Below are positions 52,999 through 64,000 of a stretch of 64,000 nucleotides of DNA, piece after piece (the stretch's first letter is position 1; each line of letters begins with the position of its first letter). A program made the translations under genes and the position numbers. Location: positions 2,142,501 to 2,206,500 of the forward strand of contig JAPYKE020000037.1 in NCBI GenBank assembly GCA_028554795.2, given 5' to 3'. Source of the stretch: Sinohyriopsis cumingii (Eukaryota > Mollusca > Bivalvia > Unionida > Unionidae). The notes under the pieces were generated by a model. It saw nothing but the letters and a program-made list of their open reading frames with translations, did not search any database and had not been told where the DNA came from.

Positions 52999-55396
52999 AA
53001 TTCAACACGTATGCCTATACACATGGTTGCATTGTCAACAGTGCACAGTGATTAACCAGGCATTGATGTTGTACCAGAAATGAAATCTGTGACCCATGGC
53101 CGACTTTTTGTGTACTGGTAGCCACTCAAAAAATCTGCCGGTTAAGCTATGACAATAACTAAACTGCGAGTTCATCTTTGAAGATATTTTACATTTTTAG
53201 ATTAACATGTGATTTATTATGATTTAAGTACACTGGACAGTACTGAGAAGAAAAAAAAACTAATTTTGACACTGGTCCTAGCCCACCCCCCAACGTCTAT
53301 TTCTACATAAACTGCTGACACAAACGTACATGGAAGTAGACACCATTTTTTTTTTGCACGTCATTCATTACTAATTTCTGTTTTATTCTACAATAGAATT
53401 TCAACACTCGATTTAAATGTACTTTTTCGAGTTGTGAACAAGTTTCTAGGTTTTGATGCAGTAACAAAGGTATGAGTTACACCAGGATTGAGTGAACCAT
53501 TCTCGTGATGCCGAATATTCGTTATATGAATGTTTGTGATATCGAAAGTGTACTGTTCTTCAAGTCCAAATGCTATTTAACAAGTTGAACAAATTTTGTT
53601 TTCATCGATTAACTTAAAATTAAAGCTTGGTCGATAAGCGAGATAGTTCTTGAGAAAGATATATGTTGCTTTATTGTAAACAAGAGAAAAAAGTTCGAAT
53701 CATAACTTTGATTTTATCTGAAGTTCTGAGCCTCGAGATATTTATATACTCCGATATGTCTTACTATTTTTTTTTCTTTTTAATTATCAATTAATTCAGT
53801 TCATTTTTCAAGTCTTTTAAGTAACTAAGAAAACCAGACGCTGAACTAAATGACACAGATTATCCTTGTAACTCAAAGGCAACAGGCTTGTGTGCGATAT
53901 GCGCCTGTAAAATTACATTGTACCTCAGCTGTGTCACGTGGTGGGGGGAGTCAATTTAGGCGAAAGGTTCAAGTCTTACCATTGAATACCAAAGCAATGA
54001 ATAGCACGAGAAATAAGAACTTTTCCAGAAATATGAAACTAATTATAAAAATGGTCAGTTACTGAAGATATTTGTGTGGGAGAGGAAGCGATGAAATGCG
54101 GCAAGAAATGGATCTGATTGGTCATTGGATTTTGTAGGGCATTAATGAAATAATTGAACAACTAACAAACAAGAATAAAAAAGACCCAGATATCCATGAT
54201 TCGTCTTTGAAAACGATATGAATATAAAGTTTACTAAAAATCGAAGCGATATTATCAGTATCAATCGACAATTACTGTGAGGATACGGGGTCGGATCTGA
54301 ATAAAAGTGTGTTGAAAGCAAAATTCGTTGAAGAGTGTGTTGTCTTTGTGTGTCTTTTGTACCAGTAATGATTGTTTGATTCATTAGGATACATCAACAC
54401 ATGCAAGTTCAGTTCTTGCTGAAACGATTTAGGTAAAGTCGTTTGCTCAGAGTGGTATAACAATTACAGGTGTCGATGTTAGTTAAGTTCAGCGATTCGT
54501 CATACAGCTGGAATCTTATGTTAACAAGGACCTGTGAATGATAGGGTCAAACGTGACATTAACATTCGGCATCCATATTCTTTGCTGTAGTGCGTGATGA
54601 ACAATTGTAAATTAACGTTTGGCCACCATTCTTGTGGGATCCAGGGGACAATGGGAAATCCTATGTTAGAAAAGTAAATTGTTTCATTCTGTATAAATCC
54701 TCTTTGAAACCCAAGTGAGGAAGTTTGCCTATCCTAAAGTTAAGATTACCACTAAACATTGTTACGCAATTTATTGGCAGGAAGCAGTAATTTGGATACA
54801 TTGAAAAACAAGCCAGCTAAATTTTCATTCACCAGCTTCTTAGAATGTTCCAAATGTGCTTCCATAAGCACTGACTTGGCCTATTAATGCACTCATACTA
54901 TTCGTGTTGAGACCAGAGTTATTTACCCTACATTGACGAATGAAGGTGGAGTTTGTTGTGAGCCAGATTTGGTTTCGTAAAGTCTCTATTGCAAATATTA
55001 CAACCATGACAGACTATACTTACCTAACTTTGGCTTGGCTAATGTTACGTCTGTCCTCCAAGATTTAAGACGAGGAGTAAAAATTGAGATCAGACTTATT
55101 TCGCTACATTTGTGAAACTAACGAATTTGGCTCATTGAATTTAAGATTCATCTAGCAAGTGTTTCAGTACTTACTGAAACCTGTTTGTCAACACAGATTT
55201 TGGACATTGAGAAGCTATAAGCTTCCTGTGAAGTCAAGATTTTTTGGGGGAAAGGTTACAACATTTTGTCTTTGGCAAACGTTGTGTAATAAGGCAAGTC
55301 ATTTTCAGATACACAAACATATAATGCACATCAGTAAAATATGTCTAGGAATTCTACACTGCGGTTCTAATATTTGGTTACCAAAAATAGCACTTT

Positions 55397-58300
55397 ATTA
55401 ATAATAATAATAAACTATCTTTAACGAGGATAACACATCTGGTCATGGCTGACCCATCTGCCATGTGGTCCTAAGTTTTTGTAATAAAATAATAAAAATA
55501 GAAGTTCATGCATATAACCATGTATCGTCGCACACTCATTCGTACATATTTTACATGAATGACTATGTGTGACTATACTGGGAAACATACAAATATATAT
55601 CAATTATGGATATAATTTTAAAGTTTTCTATTCAGAGCTTTTAATATATCATTCCAGCTGGTCTAGAAAGAATTTCTTTAATGATAATTTAAAAGAAGCA
55701 AGGGATGTTGAATTACGTATCCTCACTGGTAAGGAATTCCATAAAGTAGGTGCTGATACGGAAAATGAGCTTTTGTAATGATTGGTTTTCGACCAAGGAA
55801 TCTGGAGATCGTTGTTTATCGTCGATCGGAGATTACGCTCAGTATTCGATGATCTTAGTTCAATTATGTTAGAGATATAATCTGGAGAAAGACCGTTTAA
55901 AGACTTGTATGTCATGATTCCTTTAAAATAAAGAATACGTTTTTGTATAGGTAGCCATTTCAGACGTGAAAACAAAACATTTGACGGAGTCATAACAGGA
56001 AGTTTCAGTATTATTCGGGCTGCCCTTTTCTGGAGTTTATCAATTCTGGACAGATCATAATTTGATGTATTTCCCCATATGGTACAGCCGTAATCTATCA
56101 GTGGTAGTATATAACCGAAAAATAAATTTCAAGTGATTGTGGAGGTAGAAATTTTGAAAGCAATTTTAACAGAGTTATTCTTTTGACTACCATTGCACAT
56201 AAGTGATCGATATGCGCATTCCAGCTGAGGTGTTGATCAATGTAGATACCAAGAAGTTTTTGATTTTTGACAATAGATACGTCTAAGCCATTTTGAGTTA
56301 GAAGTAAATCCATGTTAGTAGATAGACGCTGGCTTGTTCCAATTGTCATACATTTCGTTTTAGAGATGTTAATATGCATTTTGTTTTGATGACACCAAAC
56401 TGATATATTGTTGAGGTCGGTTTGAAGTTTATTTTTAATGGAGTCTAGAGATTTATCAGATAAATGCAATGTCGAATCGTCAGCGAAAAGATCTGTGTTA
56501 GCGTGCGCTGGATACAAGGCTAAGTCATTGATAAATAATAGAAAAGAAGAGGCCCTAATATAGATCCTTGAGGAACACCACTTAAGATATGACTTGGTTC
56601 GGATATATGTTTACCCGTGCAAACAACCTGGTGTCTGTTTGTGAGATACGACGTGAACCAGGCAACTGAGTTGGGAGAAAACTTGTAGGCTGAAAGTTTT
56701 TTAATGAGCACCGAATGGTCAACCAAATCGAATGCATTTTTAAAATCAATGAAGTTTACACCAGTAAGTTCACCTGATTCTACTGCTAGTAGCCATTGGT
56801 CTGTAAGTTTTGTCATTGCAGTCTGACATGAATGATTCTTTCGAAAACCTGATTGTGATCTATGGAGGAGTTGGTACTTGTCAAGATATATGAAAATATG
56901 CTTGCTGACATGTTTTTCCATAATTTTTGAAAGTACGGATAGAACAGATATGGGTCGATAGTTGGATGAGTCATTCTTTTCATTTCCCTTATAAATTGCG
57001 AATACCTTTGCTAACTTCATTGACTCCGGGAATTTATTGGAAGTGATACTACAGTTAATTATTTTTTTCAACGACTCTGAGATTGATAAAGCCGACATTT
57101 TCAGAGTTTTGGGGTGAATTCCATCTAGACCAGCTGATTTGTTTGTGCCAAGTTTATTTATAATATCAAAAGTGTCATTTATTGTTATTAAGGGAATGTT
57201 GAAACTAACATGATCGGGTACCCTTTCATTCACGAATTTAGTAAGTTTGTCTAAATTAGGCTCTGTATTATTAGACCTGTCAAGCGTTTGGGAGATATTA
57301 GTAAAAAAAATGGTTCAGCTGGTTTGTAATATCGAGCTCTTCAGTATATTTAGTGCTAACGACTATAATTTCACATGGAGCTAGAGACGCAGGTTTCGTT
57401 GAAGTTAGATTTCGTAAATGATTCCAGATGGATCTGTTATCGGACTTTGATGTGATGGCTTCTTTGAAAAGGAGCGTTTGTGTTTTACAATGATTGATTT
57501 GACTTTGTTTCGCCATAAACGATAGTTTGTGAAGTCTTTATGTTTATGGTAGTAGTTTCGTTTGCGTTGTGCCTCTGCGATTTCATTAGTATACCATTCT
57601 GGTTGTTTTGATCGTTTAATTCTCTTGATGAGTATGGGGACGTGTTTATTTAGGATAGTAAGAAAACAGTGATTCCAGTTCGACAAGTCATAATCTGGGT
57701 CTCTGTTAGGGAAATATATTGCGTTAATGTTTTGTGATAGTTCAGAGAGAAATTCATTTTCAGAAAAGTTTTTGAAACATCTGTACTGCATGTAGGAGTG
57801 TAAGTTGTTTTTCTTTGCGCTCTGTTGCTTACGAGTTGCACATTCATGATAGTGATCACTAATAGGGAAACATGGTACGTTTATCTCGTAGAGACTGGTT
57901 GGATGGGTAGTATAGATGTGGTCGATCAGAGTAGAAGTACAGGCTGTTACTCTTGTTGGAGCATATTGTTACACGCACACGGGTATTTACTTGACCGATC
58001 GGTTGTCAAACCCTGGCGCGATTCTCGCTAGAAGTCCTAAGTTTCCCCGACTTTCCAAAGACTTCCATACAACCTCAGTTGTAAATCAGAAAGCCCGACG
58101 TGTCCATTCTATACCTAAATTTTCCTCTAATTAATGCAAGACCACAGATAAACCAAACTGTCAACTATCTATCAACCGTACATCTGCGTGTTTTGGCTTC
58201 ATTTTGTTTCCGTACCACCAACCGTTCACGCCTTAGAACATATATGAGTACTCCCTAACAATGGGAACTATTTTAACTCCGCCACCTTAGGACAGTCAAT

Positions 58301-59100
58301 GTATGCTTTCCAGGCACATTTCGCCGATATAACTGCACCATATTCGCCCACATGGCGACATAAACGGTCTCTGCCAAGTCCCTTTTTATTTATGCCCTTG
58401 TGTAATTTACCGGTTTAATACCGTAAGTGCTGTCCTTGCAGTCACGCTACCAATGTATACCACTAGATTTTAATATGTACTATTTTACGACAGGGACATT
58501 CATTCGGTTTTGGTCGGAATTCACTACTAGTGAACCAGGACATCATGGAAACACACTAACACTTCACTCCGTGACGTTTGCTCCTATTAATTAGCTCATT
58601 AGTTCAGGCCAGGAATATTTTCATGGCGCCGAATTCCAATAATCAAACAAGTAATCACACAAATCTAAGAATTGCTTAAAACGGGGCACTACAACCACGT
58701 GCACATACTCTAAATTTACTACAATATATTACCTGTGTAAGGTCATGCATTTGTATCATATGTAGCCATTTAGAGTTAGTATTAGAGATGAGGTCAACAT
58801 TAAAGTCTCCCATTATAATTACTTCATTGTTGGAAGATAAAGCAGCCTCTAACTCGTGTTCAAATTGGTCAGTCCATGAGGAGAGGGAGTTTGGGGGTCG
58901 GTATGCTGAGTAGATATAGAGTGATTTGCTATTGAGGAAACTTAACTCGATCCATATTGATTCGATAGTAGAATTTTCAAAATCTGTTCTTCTCTTGTAT
59001 GTTAAGTTATTTGAAACGTACATGACTATCCCTCCTCCTATGCCTTGTGGTCGATCTCGTCTTTCCACTTTGAACCCTGTAATGACACCCTGAACCCATT
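55397..59100 (-). mobile_element. LINE (CR1/jockey-like) with endonuclease and reverse transcriptase
   Basis: Minus-strand order: endonuclease part (GFKVERRDRPQGIGGG, EVIIMGDFNVD) at 59100-58730. It resumes at ~57970 (TLIDHIYTTHP), then reverse transcriptase with NKSAGLDGIHPKTLK, NYRPISVLSVLSKIMEK, FIDFKNAFDLVDH, GVPQGSILGPLLF and FADDST. The C-terminal LKWLPIQKRI and LWNSLPVRIRNS blocks follow. A frameshift near 56520 separates GVPQG from FADD, and smaller breaks occur near 57240 and 57300. The 3' end is a short (TTA)n-type tail at 55397-55414. It appears younger than the other LINE relics here. The 5' start is unclear. Confidence 0.85.
57970..58730. mobile_element. ~760-bp insertion inside the LINE endonuclease
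   Basis: The endonuclease reading stops after LTQVI at 58730 and resumes in register with APTRVTACTSTLID below 57970. A possible ATATT repeat flanks both ends. No ORF, inverted ends or tail are recognised, so the inserted family is unknown. Confidence 0.6.
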
Positions 59101-59441
59101 TTCGGATTATATTTCTGGCTATCTACTATCCCGCACCCGAACATATAATGTATGTTTAGAATTTGGAACGTACAGTGGTTCTTCCTATTTAATTTTGTAT
59201 AGACATATAGATAGTTCGTCATTAATGGGTCATCATGTTAAGGATTTAGGCCCTTGGAGAAATGGGGAAATGTAATGTTTCAAACGTTCATCTATGTAAC
59301 ATGCGGGGACAGTCTCGGGGCAATAGGCATTTATATGGAAAATGGCAATATAGTCCCTCTGGGAAATTTGACACAGTTGGGCTCTCTGGCCCCTAACGGG
59401 AGAGGTAATATTCAAAATGTATGTGATATTCTTTCAGCTGA

Positions 59442-59520
59442 TATGTATGTATGTATGTATGTATGCATGTATGTGGGTATGTAGGTATGTATGTATATAT
59501 GTATGTATGGATGTATGGTG
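59442..59520. repeat. (ATGT)n array
   Basis: ATGT tetranucleotide repeat with interruptions. Confidence 0.9.
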
Positions 59521-59616
59521 GGAAAGGACGTACGTATGTAAGAAATAGGTATGGGGGTTAATTGATAGATATGTCATCCAACAAATCGGAGATATTTTAT
59601 ACATTAATCGTAACGA

Positions 59617-59822
59617 TACAAGAAGGTGTCTCGCTAGGCATTTATCATTAAGAGGCTAGTGTTAGGACTGGTCACCCTGGTGTCAGGATAATGTGATTGG
59701 GTGTGACATCATTCAACATGTTTGCAGCATGAAGCCCCTGTGCTTGACATAACTATAAACTGCCAAGCTCCATACATCGTAGCAATATGAATGCATTTTT
59801 TAAAGCTACGTTAAAAATCTAG
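59617..59822 (+). mobile_element. SINE (family 1), 5'-truncated copy
   Basis: Starts within the body ('TCTCGCTAGGCATTTATCATT') and keeps 'GTGTTAGGACTGGTCACCC', 'CAGGATAATGTGATTGG' and the GCTACGTTAAAAATC end, followed by a CA-rich tail. Confidence 0.8.
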
Positions 59823-60050
59823 CACACACAAACAAACACACACACACACATACCATCAGTCGTAGAAATCGGACACCTGATTTGTTTGTATATTAGAGAC
59901 ATACATACAGACAGACAGAGAGACAGAGACAGAGAGAAAGATAGATTAGCTCTTTCGGACACTGAACAGCGGTGGCACTACCACAACGTCAACTTGGACG
60001 TGGAAGAAAAGGTTTAAGGAAGCTGTAGTCAACCAGTTTAAAAACACAAA

Positions 60051-60089
60051 GGCCTAATTCAGAGCCCATCAAGGTCTCTTCGAAAAGAT
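60051..60089 (+). other. Degenerate histone-type 3' signal
   Basis: ACAAA, then GGCCTAATTCAGAGCC, then a 14-nt gap and CGAAAAGAT. This has the order of the two viral 3' signals but a broken stem (two mismatches). Upstream bases encode no recognised histone. Confidence 0.3.
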
Positions 60090-60337
60090 ATACAACTCAA
60101 ATGATTGATATACAGATATCATCATAATAATATATTTAGCATATAGTAACCATACATAAAAAAAACAAATGAAGACATGGAGACAATTACGTCTCTTTTG
60201 GTGTATTCTTGTGAAAGGGAAACACGATATAATTTCGAAAACGAACAGCACGTTCCATTTTTCTTCATTAAAATAGTGTCTTTCCTAAAAGCACTTATTA
60301 CATTTTGCACACAAGACCTTGATATATATCAAAGAGC

Positions 60338-60650
60338 AGACCGCTCCGGTGGCTTTGTAGTTAGAGCGTCCGCCTCGGATGCGGGAGGTCGCGGGTTCAA
60401 ACCCCGGCCGAGTCATAGCAAAGACTTATAAAGATGGTACTAACAGCTGCTTTGCTAGATGCTCAGCATTAAGAGGTTATTGTTAGGACCGGTCGGCCTC
60501 ATGTCAAGATAATGTGACGGGGTGGGACATCATGCTACATGTCTGCGGTATGATGCCTCAGTGCTAGACATCACTATAAATTGTCACACTGCAGCGATCG
60601 TAGCGATAAGACTGAAAAAGCGTTAAAGCTACGTTAGGAATCCAAATCAC
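60338..60650 (+). mobile_element. tRNA-derived SINE (family 1), copy d, best-preserved head
   Basis: The head keeps an A-box-like GGTGGCTTTGTAGTTAGAGC, an anticodon-arm-like region (CGCCTCGGATGCG) and the B-box GGGTTCAAACCCCGG, then the complete body. It is the clearest guide to the tRNA origin of the family. Confidence 0.85.
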
Positions 60651-60654
60651 ACAC

Positions 60655-63600
60655 AAATCTATCAAAGAGCAACCTAATGTTTGAAATCGTATTGCAGTGA
60701 TACATATTCAAAGCCGGTACATCCTTTGGATTGTATGCAGTTGCTATTTACACAATTTATCTGCACACACCGTGCATTACTATATTTATGTTTATGCCTT
60801 TATTTTGTCATGTCAGCACGTTGTATATGATATATATAGCCTTGGCTCGTAAAAGCTGGACATTATTTAACGAGTTTCATAAATTTAATATTAAATCATG
60901 ACCCATTTGAGATTATGTTTATCACATAGTTTTATTTCAGTAGAAATTATTTAGATAGAAAGAAGAATGAACAATTTCGTACATTCTGACAGACGCTGTA
61001 CCTTTCATATGTTGTGCGTAAAAATAGTCCCAAACAAAGCTGAAATAGTAAACGTTTATTATACATTCTTTCTAACTATCGATCAACGAATAAGCGTCCG
61101 ACCAAAAAACAGAACATTTTACAAAAGAAAGAAACATTTGTCAAAACAAAATGTCTAATGCGTGTGATGTCACATTGTTTGATTCGGTGCACATTACTGG
61201 TTTGAGTTGGCCTACACAAAACAGTGCCAGTGTTTATGTTGAAATTTCACATCACAACTAAACATTACATTGTTGCGTTATTATTGTGAAAAGAAGATTA
61301 CTGGGTGTAGAAATACACATATTTACTGTAATGTAATTTTGCCCGGACATTTGTAGTATTTGATTTGGAACATTACATTGTTGAGAATACGTACAGAAAA
61401 CTCTTTCTGAGTCGTACTTGCATCACAAATTTACCGCGTAAATATGCTGTGGCTGGATAAAGTTCTGTTAGTTGGGGAGACCAGTGAGTTTATTTACTTC
61501 AGTTAAGTTCACATTTATACCAAGCTTGTATATATGGTGGATTCCATGCTACCGATATACCATCCCTTCATCCCCACCCCTTTCCATATAGCTATCATCT
61601 GAGCAATAACCGTAGTTTTACATGTTGTTATTTGTTTTGTCTAGGATGGTTTTTCTTTTTTCATCTTGTGATATGTTATACATGACATAACAAACCCTGT
61701 TAGGTCAAACACGCAATATTGAAACAGACGAGACCATTTTCTCCAATTCCCTTTCGCGAGTCGAATCAAAACTAGGCGGCAAAAAAAAATTATTGGAAAC
61801 AAAAGGTTCCAGAAGGAGGGGTTAAAAAGTTTTCCCATGATCGCAACAATTTCATGGGCTTTTTTGGACCAATCAGAATCACATAAAGTGATATGTTCAC
61901 ATGCTATAATATCAAAAATATGAAACTGCACACTATATTGTCAAAGTGTACCGACTATCTGATAAAATATATTAAATATTACATCCCAGTGTAAAGATAC
62001 AACAGAACTTGATACGGTATAAACAGGGTATTTTGTGATGAAGATTTAAATTGACCATTTTACAAACACGTTTAACCATTTATATGTAATTATGACCTCT
62101 GTGTAGAAGGGGTCGTAGGAAGTGTTTACAAGCAAACTAATACTAGCTTTATATATATAGTTTTTATTGAGTTGTCGCCCTTTGTTCAAGTTATCTTACT
62201 CAGGTTTAATCCCACCCATCCCTTCTTGATTTGCTACCGCCAAAAGCAGAAAAGATTATTAACCAGTCTAGCTGTGTGACGTATGCTTCAGTATGTGAGT
62301 TATGACCGTATTCGACTGTCCCAAAACATTGCAAGGAATACTTCTTGATTGTATTTCGTCTTTTTCTGCTTCAGTAGATATATGAAATTTCACGCATCTT
62401 TTCCAAAACGTTTTTTCTTTGTACCTTGGAGTTAGATGAACATACACACAACAGTTTTGGTTTCGAGTCAACAGGGACGGATGCAAGGAGGTGTTTATGA
62501 TATAGACAAAGTATTTAGAATGCGTGTCACCCGACAGGGACGGTTACAAAGATGGGCCTATGTTGGCAGGGCCGGATCAGGGGAGGGGGATAAGGGTGTC
62601 AGAAGTTTCCGATTCACGTCCACCTACTAAAAAGAAACAAGAAAACCAAAATAAAAACAAAACAACGTATACATACACAAATTTACAAAACTTGTCACTT
62701 GAGAATTTGACCATCACGTTTATTGGGTATTATGCACACTTTGAGTAAATATAAACATAGTCGTTTGCTTTGGTGCTCTTTCGAGGAAACGCATGGTCTT
62801 TTTGAAATTTTGGAACCAACACCTCCAAAAACACTCGACCTGATCCGGCTCTGGTCTATATAGTATGTAGAATGGGTTTCACCCGACAGGGACGGGTAAA
62901 AGGATGTAGCAAATGTATAGTATGTATAATTGTTGAATCAGTAGGAAACGCCCCCCCCCCCGATAATGCTAGAGATTTTCAAAAAAATCTTGTTTATCTG
63001 GGTATAACGTCCTTCCAACATTGAACAATATATATATTTAGGTATACGACATTCATTTGACCTCCTGCCCTCGCATGTCCTCGTTTGAACTCGTCCTATG
63101 TGTGCCATGGTAATGCAATAAACGAACAAATAGTTATATGTTGATTGTGCGTGCAGCGGCATTTATAACATCACGTGATTATATAAACAATTTTCATCCA
63201 AATCATCGAATTCGGTCATAGATATGCAGACCCATCGATAAATAACTGGGTCAGGACAGCAGATAATCTATTAGGCTATGAAGAGTGCCAAATATACCCA
63301 TCGATGTGACCGACATTTTTAATGGCAATAGTGAAATCGACAGGTATAAGTTTGCGATGGATTTCGTGTTCAAACCGTGATCACATTTCGTAAATGAACG
63401 ACGTGACAGAATGAAAACCAATATCACCGACAAATCTAAGAATCAATGTCATGAAGATCAAAATGAAGTTTTCGAAAGTATTAGTTATCGTGAACTCTGA
63501 CATCATTGATAGTTTTTTTCTCTGTCGGTGTAACGATATTCTGGGTGCTACAGACACTATTAGAATTTGTATTTTCATTAATCGAAGTATTTGAAGTGTA

Positions 63601-64000
63601 GATACTGTTTGAGTTCACACCAAATTTCGAATATGGCAGTCGGACCATATGGAACTTGTCTAAGCGAGACAGAATGCCCCAAAGGTTATGGGGACTTATC
63701 TAAACGAGATATAAAGACCAAAAGTGTATTAATGTTATGGCACAAGAACTTTAAACGATGATCACCCGTCATAAAAGACGAAAACTTCGACCAGTAGATC
63801 AGTAATGAATCTAAAATTAGGTTAGCAATTGTGTCTTATTGTGTGCTAAATAAAAAAAAATGTTTATAACCTACATTCATTGTTGTTTTGCGACGTTATT
63901 TCAAACTTTTTTTCAAAGACGGCGATTTAACAGACGTATGACCATGATAAGAAAAGATTTAGCTCTCGGAAACAGACACAAGATTCATTGCAAGGCCGTT
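60655..64000. other. Host non-coding stretch
   Basis: Only short chance frames are seen. A phrase 'TAGAATG' followed by 'TCACCCGACAGGGACGG' occurs twice (62515-62543 and 62868-62897), and together with a G-rich 'GGGCCGGATCAGGGGAGGGG' at 62568 this suggests fragments of an unidentified interspersed repeat. Confidence 0.45.

Noticed and set aside
60341..60415. Working tRNA gene
   Set aside because: Good A- and B-boxes but no convincing acceptor stem, and the same sequence heads several SINE copies.

Overview
This window looks like animal nuclear DNA. It is AT-rich with very long simple repeats, several tandem satellites, tRNA-derived SINEs, degraded non-LTR retrotransposons, and small exons with GT-AG introns. 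The SINE types and overall texture suggest a mollusc, possibly a gastropod; that is an inference from memory of such repeats, not a database result.

Region 1 (1-6.4 kb) is host DNA. It holds the glycine/serine-rich last exon of a probable secreted or membrane-anchored protein, with a signal-peptide exon about 2.6 kb upstream on the minus strand. It also holds a ~740-bp direct duplication whose two copies both end in long (TA)n tracts, and one SINE.

Region 2 (about 6.4-25.0 kb) is the main content: a decayed endogenous double-stranded DNA virus of the Polinton/Maverick-adintovirus type, nearly all coded on the minus strand. In transcription order it carries a Q/E-rich protein, protein-primed DNA polymerase B, a BIR (IAP-like) protein with a Cys-rich leader, three tandem copies of an unknown accessory family, two small unknown genes, an intact FtsK/HerA-type packaging ATPase, a group of basic core-like proteins, an 'LVP' protein, an integrase with a C-terminal chromodomain, a two-helix membrane protein, the penton-like minor capsid protein, a small GHGLG protein, a basic protein and the front half of the major capsid protein. 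A divergent plus-strand gene encodes CCHC zinc knuckles. Replication and integration genes carry many stops and frameshifts, including losses at catalytic positions, so the copy is dead. A LINE has inserted into the second accessory paralog. The most unusual feature is at the polymerase-side end. Two transcription units facing away from each other each end in a histone-mRNA-type 3' signal: a 16-nt stem-loop, then 12 nt, then an identical purine-rich 11-mer.

Region 3 (25-64 kb) is host DNA with few genes. It contains a three-exon mucin-like secreted gene (39.05-34.5 kb, minus) with TATA box, splice sites, signal-peptide exon and poly(A) signal. It also contains five tandem satellites (28.0, 31.7, 33.2, 43.8 and 50.4 kb), two LINE relics (47.2 kb plus; 55.4-59.1 kb minus with a nested ~760-bp insertion), SINE copies of two main families, and many microsatellites. 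No other protein gene could be supported there.
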